Source of the DNA: Rhodanobacteraceae bacterium
Lineage (GTDB): Bacteria; Pseudomonadota; Gammaproteobacteria; Xanthomonadales; Rhodanobacteraceae
Direction of reading: 5' to 3'
Assembly (NCBI GenBank): GCA_009996615.1
Contig: JAACZU010000011.1
Span: 31,916-95,915, forward strand
DNA length: 64,000 bases
The notes beneath the pieces are model-generated. The model was not told the DNA's origin and made no database searches. It saw nothing but the letters and a program-made list of their open reading frames with translations. The translations under genes and the position numbers were made by a program. Shown here piece by piece: positions 17,491 through 25,700 of the stretch. The number at the start of each line of letters is the position of its first letter. The stretch's first letter is position 1.

Positions 17491-18831
17491 ATGTCCGTTC
17501 TTGCCAGTGTCGCCTCGTTGTTGCTCGCCACGCAGGTCGCGCAGGCGACACCCGCAACGGGCAAGGCCGCCATCGCGCAGCAGCGCGCCGCCGTCGCCGA
17601 GTCCGAGCGCCTGATGGCCGAGGCGCAGAAGAAGCCCGGGCTGCTCGCGCAGTACCTGTACATGCGCGACGCGCGCGCACGCAATCCGGACGTGCAGTTC
17701 CGCCTGATCTTCAACCAGTACCTGAGCTGGTTTCAGACCTTCGTCGGCGACTATGCCGGTGCGCGCACGATGTTCGCGGTCTCGCAGCCGCTGATGAAGG
17801 GCGACAGCGGAGCGCCGATGGACGGTGGCTACACCGCCGAGCCCGCGCTCGAGGCGATCACCGCCGCCGCGAAGGGCCGCAAGGCGGTGTTCTTCAACGA
17901 GAACCACAGCATCGCGCAGACGCGCACGCTGACCGTGCAGATGCTCGAGAAGCTGCGCGCGGACGGCTACAACACATTCGCCGCCGAAACGCTCTACCAC
18001 GACGACAAGGACCTGGCCAAGCGCGGCTATCCGAACTCCGACACCGGCTTCTACACCGAGGAGCCGATCTACGCCGAGATGGTGCGCACCGCGCTCAAGC
18101 TCGGCTACAAGGTCGTCGCCTACGAGGCCGAGTCGATGGCGATGGGCGACGCGCGCGAGCGCGAGCAGGCGCGCAACCTGTACACGCGCACGTTCGCGCA
18201 GGATCCGAACACGCGCCTGGTCGTCAACGCCGGCTTCATGCACATCCAGAAATCCGGCAAGTTCTTCGACGGCCAGGCGATGGCGCAACACTTCGCGACG
18301 CTGAGCGGCGTCGAGCCGCTCACGGTCGACCAGACCGTGCTGATCCCGCACGAGAAGCCGATCGACGACCACCCGGTCTATCGCCGCATCGCGCAGGACG
18401 TCCGCTTCGACGCGCCGGTGGTGTTCCGCAACGCCTCCAATGCGCTGTGGTCGCTGCGTCCGACCGTGTTCGACATCAGCGTCGCGTTTCCGACGGAGGT
18501 CTACCGCCGCGGCCGCCCGACCTGGGCCGGGCTCGATGGCCTGCGTGGCCCGTACACAGTGACCGCCGAGATCTGCAAGGACGCGTTCCCATGCCTGATC
18601 GAGGCGCGCTACGCCGACGAGGGCGAGGACGCGATCCCGGCCGACCGCCTCGTGTTCGACCCGTATTCGACCGGCATCGCGGTGCGGGACCGCGTGCGCA
18701 CCTCGTCCGACGTGGTCCCGACCAGCGAACTGTACCTGCGGCCCGGCCGCTACCGTATCAGCGCACGCGACGCCGGCAACCACCTGCTCGGCAGCACCAG
18801 CATCCAGGCCGGCGCGGAGACGAACCGATGA
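17491..18831 (+). CDS. Exported protein resembling the ChaN/EreA fold, function unknown
   Basis: 446 residues with a signal-peptide-like N-terminus (MSVLASVASLLLATQVAQA). The central part, with FFNENHSIAQTR, FAAETLY, a REREQARNL stretch and NAGFMHIQ, resembles the His/Glu pattern of the ChaN/TIKI/erythromycin-esterase superfamily; this is recognition by pattern, not by search. The C-terminal ~120 residues are beta-rich and unassigned. A good GGGAGG ribosome site precedes the ATG. Its stop overlaps the start of the RidA-type deaminase (ATGA), placing it in the catabolic operon. Confidence 0.6.
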   Translation: MSVLASVASLLLATQVAQATPATGKAAIAQQRAAVAESERLMAEAQKKPGLLAQYLYMRDARARNPDVQFRLIFNQYLSWFQTFVGDYAGARTMFAVSQPLMKGDSGAPMDGGYTAEPALEAITAAAKGRKAVFFNENHSIAQTRTLTVQMLEKLRADGYNTFAAETLYHDDKDLAKRGYPNSDTGFYTEEPIYAEMVRTALKLGYKVVAYEAESMAMGDAREREQARNLYTRTFAQDPNTRLVVNAGFMHIQKSGKFFDGQAMAQHFATLSGVEPLTVDQTVLIPHEKPIDDHPVYRRIAQDVRFDAPVVFRNASNALWSLRPTVFDISVAFPTEVYRRGRPTWAGLDGLRGPYTVTAEICKDAFPCLIEARYADEGEDAIPADRLVFDPYSTGIAVRDRVRTSSDVVPTSELYLRPGRYRISARDAGNHLLGSTSIQAGAETNR

Positions 18832-19259
18832 CCCAGGCGATCCACAGCAGCGCGGCGCCCGCTCCGGTCGGCACCTACCCGCACGCGCGCCGCGTCGGCG
18901 ACCTGCTGTTCCTGTCCGGGGTCGGCCCTCGCACGCCGGGCACGAACGCGATCCCGGGCAATGAATACGACGCCGACGGCAAGCTCGTCGCGTGGGACAT
19001 CGAGGCGCAGTGCCGGCAGGTGTTCGCCAACGTGCGCGCGGTGCTCGAAGCCAGCGGCGCGCGCTGGCAGGACCTGGTCGACGTGACCGTGTTCCTGACC
19101 GACATGGCGCGCGACTTCCCCACCTACAACCGCGTCTACGCCGAATACTTCCCCGACCCCGCCAGCGCGCCGTGCCGCACCACGCTCGGCATCACCGCGC
19201 TGCCGACGCCGATCGCGATCGAGCTCAAGTGCATCGCGGCGCTGCGCGATACTCCTTAG
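18828..19259 (+). CDS. amnD: 2-aminomuconate deaminase (RidA/YjgF family)
   Basis: 143 residues of the RidA/YjgF/AmnD fold with DLLFLSGVGPRTPGT, NVRAVLEASGARWQDLVDVTVFL and the end APCRTTLGITALP. The last carries the family arginine of the active site. Length and the insertion (PGNEYDADGKLVAWDIEAQCRQ) fit the 2-aminomuconate deaminase branch, which releases ammonia to give 4-oxalocrotonate. The context (amnC upstream, dioxygenase downstream) supports this over a general imine deaminase. The start overlaps the preceding stop by ATGA. Confidence 0.85.
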   Translation: MTQAIHSSAAPAPVGTYPHARRVGDLLFLSGVGPRTPGTNAIPGNEYDADGKLVAWDIEAQCRQVFANVRAVLEASGARWQDLVDVTVFLTDMARDFPTYNRVYAEYFPDPASAPCRTTLGITALPTPIAIELKCIAALRDTP

Positions 19260-19296
19260 CCCTCCCCTTCAAGGGGAGGGTTGGGTGGGGAAGGTG
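19258..19296 (+). repeat. Dispersed repeat A (CCCTCCCCTTCAAGGGGAGG)
   Basis: Palindromic core CCTCCCCTTCAAGGGGAGG followed by GTTGGGTGGGGA. The same unit occurs at about 22457-22494, 36454-36590 (split), 38832-38872 (reverse), 39464-39503, 47798-47836, 57173-57213 and 57393-57460 (reverse). Here it begins at the stop codon of the deaminase gene. Confidence 0.85.
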
Positions 19297-19702
19297 TTTG
19301 GTTTCTCACGTCACCGTCTCCGCGAAAACCGACCCGCGTCCCTGCGTTTTCCGCTTGCATCCCTGCGAGCGGGTTACTTTCTCTTGCGTGCCCAAGAGAA
19401 AGTAACCAAAGAGAAGGGCACCCCAACAGCGGCGCCCTCCGGGCATCCTGCCCTGCGGGTGCGTGGTCGCCGGCCAGGGTTCGCCGACGGCACGTCCGAG
19501 TGCCGACGGCGAATGCACGCGCATCCGTGCGCGCGCCCCTGCGGGCCTTGTCGTCCGGTGCCCACCGCCGCTGAACGGGGACCCGGGTAAAGCGGCGCGC
19601 TCCTGCGCGCAGAAGCCAAAGCAGGAGCAAAGAAGAACGCGCACTTTCACACGACGTGTTCCGCACTACACTTCCTGTCCTCCCTCCCCGGACGCGAACG
19701 CG
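19260..19702. other. 443-bp repeat-rich gap before the dioxygenase gene
   Basis: After repeat A comes a perfect 15-bp hairpin GGTTACTTTCTCTTG/CAAGAGAAAGTAACC (19372-19386 with 19393-19407). It is followed by sequence that gives short open frames on both strands but no convincing protein. Similar GGTTACTTTC hairpins are a familiar intergenic element in beta- and gammaproteobacteria. The dioxygenase promoter should lie in the right-hand part, about 19600-19690. Confidence 0.6.
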
Positions 19703-20224
19703 ATGCTGCCTGCCCCGATCGACTTCCAGCGCTGGATCGACGAGCACCGCCACCTGCTCGTGCCGCCGGTCGGCAACAAGTGCATCGTCGACGGCGACTT
19801 CATCGTGATGATCGTCGGCGGACCGAATGCGCGCAGCGATTACCACGTCGAGGAAGGCCCGGAGTTCTTCCACCAGATCGAGGGCGAGATGGTGCTGAAG
19901 ATCCAGGAGGACGGCCGCGTGCGCGACATCCCGATCCGCGCCGGCGAGATCTTCTACCTGCCGCCGCGCGTGCCGCACTCGCCGCAGCGCACGGCCGGCT
20001 CGATCGGCCTGGTCATCGAGCGCAAGCGCCTGGCGCACGAGCAGGACGGCCTGATGTGGTTCTGCGAGCGCTGCAACCACAAGCTGTACGAGGAGTTCTT
20101 CCCGCTCAAGGACATCGAGCAGGACTTCCCGGCCGTGTTCGAGCGTTACTACCGCTCGCTCGACGCGCGCACCTGCAAGGCGTGCGGCCACGTGCAGCCG
20201 CTGCCGGAGAAATACCGCACGTGA
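19703..20224 (+). CDS. nbaC: 3-hydroxyanthranilate 3,4-dioxygenase
   Basis: Iron(II) cupin dioxygenase of 173 residues that opens the ring of 3-hydroxyanthranilate to give 2-amino-3-carboxymuconate semialdehyde. The cupin ligand motif is [18 protein letters not shown], with RVPHSPQR as the second half. The C-terminal rubredoxin-like pair of cysteine knuckles (C-E-R-C near residue 121, C-K-A-C near 157), characteristic of bacterial HAAO, is intact. The ATG at 19703 matches the usual N-terminus ([17 protein letters not shown]). The FUSC exporter gene follows 19 bp later. Confidence 0.95.
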   Translation: MLPAPIDFQRWIDEHRHLLVPPVGNKCIVDGDFIVMIVGGPNARSDYHVEEGPEFFHQIEGEMVLKIQEDGRVRDIPIRAGEIFYLPPRVPHSPQRTAGSIGLVIERKRLAHEQDGLMWFCERCNHKLYEEFFPLKDIEQDFPAVFERYYRSLDARTCKACGHVQPLPEKYRT

Positions 20225-20243
20225 GGCCGGACGCGCCGGCGCC

Positions 20244-22358
20244 ATGCTGCGCGACCTGATCGAGCTCAAGCCGCGCGACGTGCCGCTGCGCGTCGCGCTG
20301 CGCAACACCGCCGCGATGGTGCTGCCGCTCGCGGCCGGCCTGCTGACCGGCCACGAGGGCGCAGGCCTCGGCATCGCCGCCGGCGCGCTGAACACGATGT
20401 TCACCGACCAGCCGGGACCGTACCGGCTGCGCATGCAGCGCATGCTGCTGACCGCGCTCGCTGCCGGCCTGTCCGCATTCGCGGGCAGCCTGCTCGGCGC
20501 GCACGTGCCGCTGCTGGTGCTGGCCGCGCTGCTGTGGGGCGTCGGCGGCGGCCTGCTGGTCGCGCTCGGCACCGATGCCGGTCGCGCCGGCATGACCAGC
20601 ATGATCCTGCTCGTGATCACCGCGGCCGATCCGCGCGGCGTCACCGGCGCGCTCGGCGCCGGTGCGCTGATCTTCGCCGGCGGCGCGCTGCAGACCTTGT
20701 TCGCGATCGCGGCGTGGCCGCTGCAGCGCTACCGGCCCGAGCGCGGCGCGCTGGCCGAGGTGTGCCGCCAGCTCGCCGCCAGCGCGCGCGCCAGTGCCGA
20801 CCCGACCCAGGCGCCGCCGGTCACGCAGGCGCTGATCGAGGTCGAGGCGCTGCTGCACGGCGCGCACCGCGCGCGCGGCGAAGTGATGGAGCGCTTCCGC
20901 GTCCTCGCCGAGCTGGTCGAGCGGCTGCGCCTGGAGCTGCTCGCACTCGGCGACCTGCGCGTCGCGCTGGCCGACGCGCAGGCGCGCGCGACGCTCGGCC
21001 GCGTGCTCGAGTACGCCGCGCGCGCGCTCGAGGCGATGGCGGCCGCGCTCGACCGCGGCACCAGCCCGCTCGCCGCCGCGGCCGCAATGGAAGGCTTCGA
21101 CGCCGCGCTCGGCGCGCTCGCCGGCCTGCGCGGCGGCAGCACGGACCGCCGCGCGCAACGCCAGCTCGCGATCACGCTGGCGCGCGCGCAGGGCCTCGGC
21201 GGCCAGCTGCGCGCGGCCCTGCGCAATGCCGACTTCGCCGGCAGCCGCGGCGACCTGCGCGCGTGGGCCGCCGAGGCGCGCCTGCCGCGCGCGCTGCGCC
21301 CGCGCGATGCGCTGGCCACGCTGCGCGCGAACCTGCGCCTATCCTCGGTCGCGTTCCGCCATGCGATCCGCTGCGGCGTCTGCCTCGCGCTCGCGGTCGC
21401 CGGCGAACGCGTGGCCGGCATCGCGCACGGCTACTGGATCCCGATGACGATCGCGATCGTGCTCAAGCCCGACTTCGCCGGCACCTTCCGCGTCGGCGTG
21501 CTGCGCGTGATCGGCACGCTGCTCGGCCTGGTGCTGACCACCGCGCTGGTGCACTTCGCGCTCGGCGGCGAATGGGCGCGGCTGGCCCTGCTCGCGCTGT
21601 TCGGCATCGGCTTCCGCCTGTTGACCACGATGCACTACGGCCTCGGCGTGATGATGCTGACCGGCCTCGTCGTGATCCTGCTGTCGTTCTACGGCATCGC
21701 GCCGGGCGAGACGATGTACGCGCGCGGCGTGGCGACCGCGCTCGGCAGCGCGGTCGCGCTGGCCGCCTATGCGCTGTGGCCGACCTGGGAGCGGCACCAG
21801 GTGCGCCCGGCGCTGGCGCAGATGCTCGCTGCCTACCGCCGCTACTTCGCCACCCTGCTGACCGGCGACGCGGGTGCGCGCAACAGCGCGCGCGCGGCCG
21901 CGCGCAGTGCGCGCACGAATGCGCAGGCCTCGCTCGACCGCCTGCGTGGCGAGCCGCGCCCGGATCCTGGCCTGCTCGCGCTGGCCGCCGGCGTATTCGC
22001 CAACGCGAACCGTTTCGTGCGTGCCTCGATGGCGCTGGAGGCAGCCTGGCTCGCGACCGCCGCGCCGCCCGAACGCGACGCGGTGCTGGCGATGGCGGCG
22101 CGCCTCGACGCGGCACTGGCCACGCTGGCCGATGCGTTACGCGCAGGCCGCGCTCCGCTCCCGCTGCGGCTGCGCGAGCACGAGCGCGCGCTGGCTGCGC
22201 AACTCGACCGCCATGCCGGCAGCGCGCAGGCCGACGCGGCGGCGGCGATCGCCGAGGCGTTCGACCGCATGACCGACAGCCTCGGCACGCTTGCCCATCT
22301 GCTGCGCGCCGGCGAGCGCGTGGCGCCCGCCGGCCTGGGGGAGATGCCCACGAACTAG
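20244..22358 (+). CDS. FUSC-family inner-membrane exporter (YccS/AaeB-like)
   Basis: 704 residues. Two blocks of membrane helices (about residues 25-160 and 375-510) are separated by a long helical cytoplasmic region and followed by a second helical domain, the repeat layout of FUSC/YccS/AaeB proteins. AaeB members export aromatic carboxylic acids. The close position behind the 3-hydroxyanthranilate dioxygenase gene suggests export of an aromatic intermediate as a safety valve, but the substrate is not shown by the sequence. Confidence 0.8.
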   Translation: MLRDLIELKPRDVPLRVALRNTAAMVLPLAAGLLTGHEGAGLGIAAGALNTMFTDQPGPYRLRMQRMLLTALAAGLSAFAGSLLGAHVPLLVLAALLWGVGGGLLVALGTDAGRAGMTSMILLVITAADPRGVTGALGAGALIFAGGALQTLFAIAAWPLQRYRPERGALAEVCRQLAASARASADPTQAPPVTQALIEVEALLHGAHRARGEVMERFRVLAELVERLRLELLALGDLRVALADAQARATLGRVLEYAARALEAMAAALDRGTSPLAAAAAMEGFDAALGALAGLRGGSTDRRAQRQLAITLARAQGLGGQLRAALRNADFAGSRGDLRAWAAEARLPRALRPRDALATLRANLRLSSVAFRHAIRCGVCLALAVAGERVAGIAHGYWIPMTIAIVLKPDFAGTFRVGVLRVIGTLLGLVLTTALVHFALGGEWARLALLALFGIGFRLLTTMHYGLGVMMLTGLVVILLSFYGIAPGETMYARGVATALGSAVALAAYALWPTWERHQVRPALAQMLAAYRRYFATLLTGDAGARNSARAAARSARTNAQASLDRLRGEPRPDPGLLALAAGVFANANRFVRASMALEAAWLATAAPPERDAVLAMAARLDAALATLADALRAGRAPLPLRLREHERALAAQLDRHAGSAQADAAAAIAEAFDRMTDSLGTLAHLLRAGERVAPAGLGEMPTN

Positions 22359-22380
22359 TTCGCTGGCAGCCCTGCGCTTT

Positions 22381-22494
22381 TGAGCCCATCCCTTCAAGGG
22401 GAAGGCGGGCTTGCGAGCGCAGGATTCGCGAGAAGTTGGGTGGAGCCGCTTCAGCCCTCCCCTTCAAGAGGAGGGTTGGATGGGGATGGTGTTC
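22381..22494 (+). repeat. Two diverged copies of repeat A
   Basis: A first copy at 22381-22440 is interrupted by a GCTTGCGAGCGCAGGATTCG segment, the same insertion seen at 36480-36575. A second, nearly standard copy lies at 22457-22494. It is followed by CCGTTTCCGCGAAAACCGAC, which also follows the repeat at 19310-19335, so the repeated unit is longer than the palindrome. Confidence 0.7.
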
Positions 22495-22573
22495 GGTTCT
22501 CGCGCTACCGTTTCCGCGAAAACCGACCCGCATTCCTGCGTTTTCCGCGATCGTGTCCCAAGCCGTGGTGTAG

Positions 22574-22669
22574 CAGTCGATCATCGCGACGCCGGAAGAG
22601 ATCTGCGAGTACCTCGACTGCCCGCCCGGCGACCTGCTCGAGTACCGGCGCGACGACGCGCCGGAGTAA
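22574..22669 (+). pseudogene. Possible remnant of a small protein gene, start lost
   Basis: A 32-codon open stretch with protein-like composition (TPEEICEYLDCPPGDLLEYR) ends at TAA 22667-22669. An in-frame TAG sits just upstream (22571), and there is no start codon. Repeat A-type sequence abuts its 5' side, as if an insertion removed the beginning of a short gene. This is weak evidence and the stretch could be chance. Confidence 0.3.
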
Positions 22670-22684
22670 AGCCGGCACGCGGGC

Positions 22685-22712
22685 AAAAAAGAGGCGGGCC
22701 GAAGCCCGCCTC
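22685..22712 (-). terminator. Rho-independent terminator of the subtilase gene
   Basis: On the minus strand, a GAGGCGGGC TTCG GCCCGCCTC hairpin is followed directly by TTTTTT. It lies 28 bp beyond the stop of the S8 protease gene, a textbook intrinsic terminator. Confidence 0.85.
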
Positions 22713-22739
22713 CTCAAGAACGCCGAAGGGCGTGTGTGA

Positions 22740-25700
22740 TCAGCGACGACCGCTCGTGCTGCCCGTGGCTGTGATGCTGCCCGGGGCGGCGCGGCCCGCG
22801 GAGCGGCCGATGGCGCCGGCGCGGATCGTGACGGCGTCGATGCCGATGAAGTTCGAGTTGCTGCCGGTACCGCCGTTGGTCACGTAATAGCGGAACGCGA
22901 CGCGCCCCTGGCCCGAGGTCGGCAGGCCGGCCGCCGCGTCGAGCGTGAACGGTGCCCACGCGGTCAGCGGGTAGCCGTTCGCGCCGGTCGGATCATCCAC
23001 CGTGCCGAGGTTCGGGTTGATGCTGCGCAACAGCGTCGTGAACTGGCCCACCGCGGTCGGCGTGGTGCCGACGTCGGTGCAGGTCGCACCCGTGCACAGG
23101 CGCACCTCGAGACGATCGGGATAGACCGAGACGCCGTTCGAACCGATCGTGCTGCGCGTGTAGAACGACAGCGACGAGGCGGCGTCGAACGTCAGCAGCG
23201 GCGTGACCAGCCAGTTGCTGATCGTGCCGGCACCGGAGACGTTGTTGAAGTTCGCACCGATGTACGCCGTCGCAGCGCCGTCATACGACGGGAACACCGT
23301 GTCGTTGCCCTGGAACCAGCCGGTGGTGCCAGGACCGGTGCTGTTGTTCTTCGTGATCCAGCCGGCGCCGGCCAGCGTCGCGATGTCGTCGAAGCCTTCG
23401 ACCAGCGTTACGCCCTGCGGCGGTGCGGGATCGAAGCCATCGGCGAAGATCAGGTCGACGATGTCGGTCGTGCAGGTCACCGCGACATCGGTCACGTTGG
23501 CCGAACCGATCGTGCCGCTGCCGTTGGCGACCGTGCAGGTCTGCGCCGGCGCCGTCGGCTGCGTGCCGACCGTCACCGCATAGGCCGTGCCGCCGGCCAG
23601 GCCGCCGGTGAACGTGAACGCGCCGTCCGCCGTGACCGCCAGATCATTGCCGCCGTTGAGCTTGAGCTTCAGCCCCGTGCCGACCAGGCCGCCGACCGTG
23701 CCGCCGACGGTGTACGTCGGCACCGTCGCGCAGGTCACCGCGACGTTGGTCACGTTCGCGCCGGCGATCGTGCCGCTGCCATTGGCGACCGAGCAGGTCT
23801 GACCCGCCGGCGAAGCGCTGACCGTCACCGCGTACGTGCTGCCGTCCGGCAGCGCGGTCGGGAACGTGAACGCGCCGTTACCGGCAACCGGCAGGTCGTT
23901 CGCGCCGTTCAGCTTCAGCACCAGGCCGCTGCCGACCACGCCGCTGGCGCTGCCGCCGACCGTATAGGTCGCGCCGGAGGCCTGCACCATCAGCGTGTAG
24001 TCCTCGGCCTGGCCGTAGCCGCTGTTGTTGCAGGCGGTCGCGGCCGAGCTGTACTTCTTGATCACGCGCAGGCGTACCGGACCCGGCGTCGCCGTCGTCG
24101 GCACCAGGATGTTGGCGATCGCCTGCTTGCCGTCGGTGCCGGTCGAGTTGGTGATGTCACCGATCGTGTAGGTCTCGGCGGCCTCGAACGTGCCGTTGCG
24201 GTCCCAGTCGACGAACGCGTTGACCTTGGTCGTGAAGCTGCCGGCGGTGTTGCCTTCGACCACCATCTGGTAGGTCTCGCCCGCCATCACCGCGCCACCG
24301 GCCACGCCGAGGAAGTCCTCGTGCGCCGGGCTGCCGCCGACCGTGGCCGAGCTGACGTTGTCGATGCCGGTGAACTTCACGCGCGTGATCGGCTCGATCG
24401 CGCTCGGGAACGTCACCGCGCAGTACGGCTCGGGGAACGTCACGCCGGTGGTGAAGCTGTAGGTGGCCGAGTAGGCGCTGTTGCCGCACAGGCTGTTCGC
24501 CTTCACGCGCCAGTAGTAGGTCGTCATCGGCGACAGCGGCGTGGTCGGCGTCCAGCTGTTGCTGGCCGGGGTGCCGCTGGCGACGATGCTGGTGAACGCA
24601 CTGTCGGTGGCGACCTCGATCGTGTAGCCCTCGGCCGCCGCATCGGCCGCCCAGGCGAAGGCCGGGCTGCGTGCGGTACCGGTGGCGCCGTCAGCCGGCG
24701 CGGTCAGGGCCGGATTCGCCGGAATGCCCACGCTCACCTTCAGCGTCGCGGCGACGTTGTGCGAGACCGGCGTCGTGCCGCTGGACGTGCCGGCGATCTC
24801 GAAGCCGTAGCTGCCGCGTGCCAGGCCGGCGGTGTTGCCGATCGTCAGATGACTGACGGCCGCCGGATCGGCCGGCGTCACCGGGTTGCCGCTGAAGCTG
24901 CCGCTGGCGGCGCCCGGCAGCCCGCTCACGCCGAGCGTGACCGGGTCGACGAAGCCGTAGCGACTGAGCACGCCGACGTCGAAACCGGCCGGGGAGCCGG
25001 CGCAGATCGCGACCGAACCCGGATTCGCGGACAGGCCGAAATCCGGATCCATGCTGATGTCGAAGCTGCCGGTCGCGGCCAGCGCGTACTTCTGCGGGCC
25101 GCTCGGCACGTTGATGCCGCGCACGCGGATCTGGTAGGTGCCCAGCGCCGGCGTCTCCAGCCGGATGCGCTGCATCGTGTTGAGGTTGTCGTAATTGGCG
25201 GTGGTGGTGTCCTGCGTCGGATTGGCGTTGTTGACGCCGTAGCCGGCCGGCAGCTTCTGCGTCCACACCTCGCCATTGGGCGCCTGCACCTCCAGGCGCA
25301 GCGAGTTGACCGTGGCCGGGCTGGCGTTGAGCGCCGCCGCGACGTCGGTCCAGGTCAGCACGATCGTCAGCGGCTGGCCGCCGGTCACCGTGAGGCTGTG
25401 GTTCTGCACGCCGCCGGTGGTCAGGCCGGCCGGCTCGTCATGGATGAACAGCCGGTTCTGGTTGCCCGCGAAATGCAGCGAATCCTTCAGCAGGATGCGC
25501 CCGAAGCCCTGCGCCTGGCCGGGATTGGCGCCGGCGCCGGTGCCGGTCATCTTGAACGCGCCCGCCGTCAGGATCGCCTTGACCAGCGCACCGGACGGGT
25601 TGGTGATCGCGTCGGCCGGGTTCTTCTGGCCGCTCGGATAGAAGCCTCGGGCCAGGTAGTCGCGCACGAGCGCGGCGTTGCCGGACGCGGTCGGCGTGGC

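Noticed and set aside
19281..19650. Small proteins in the gap before the dioxygenase gene
   Set aside because: Open frames exist on both strands through repeat sequence only; none has a start signal or conserved-looking segment.
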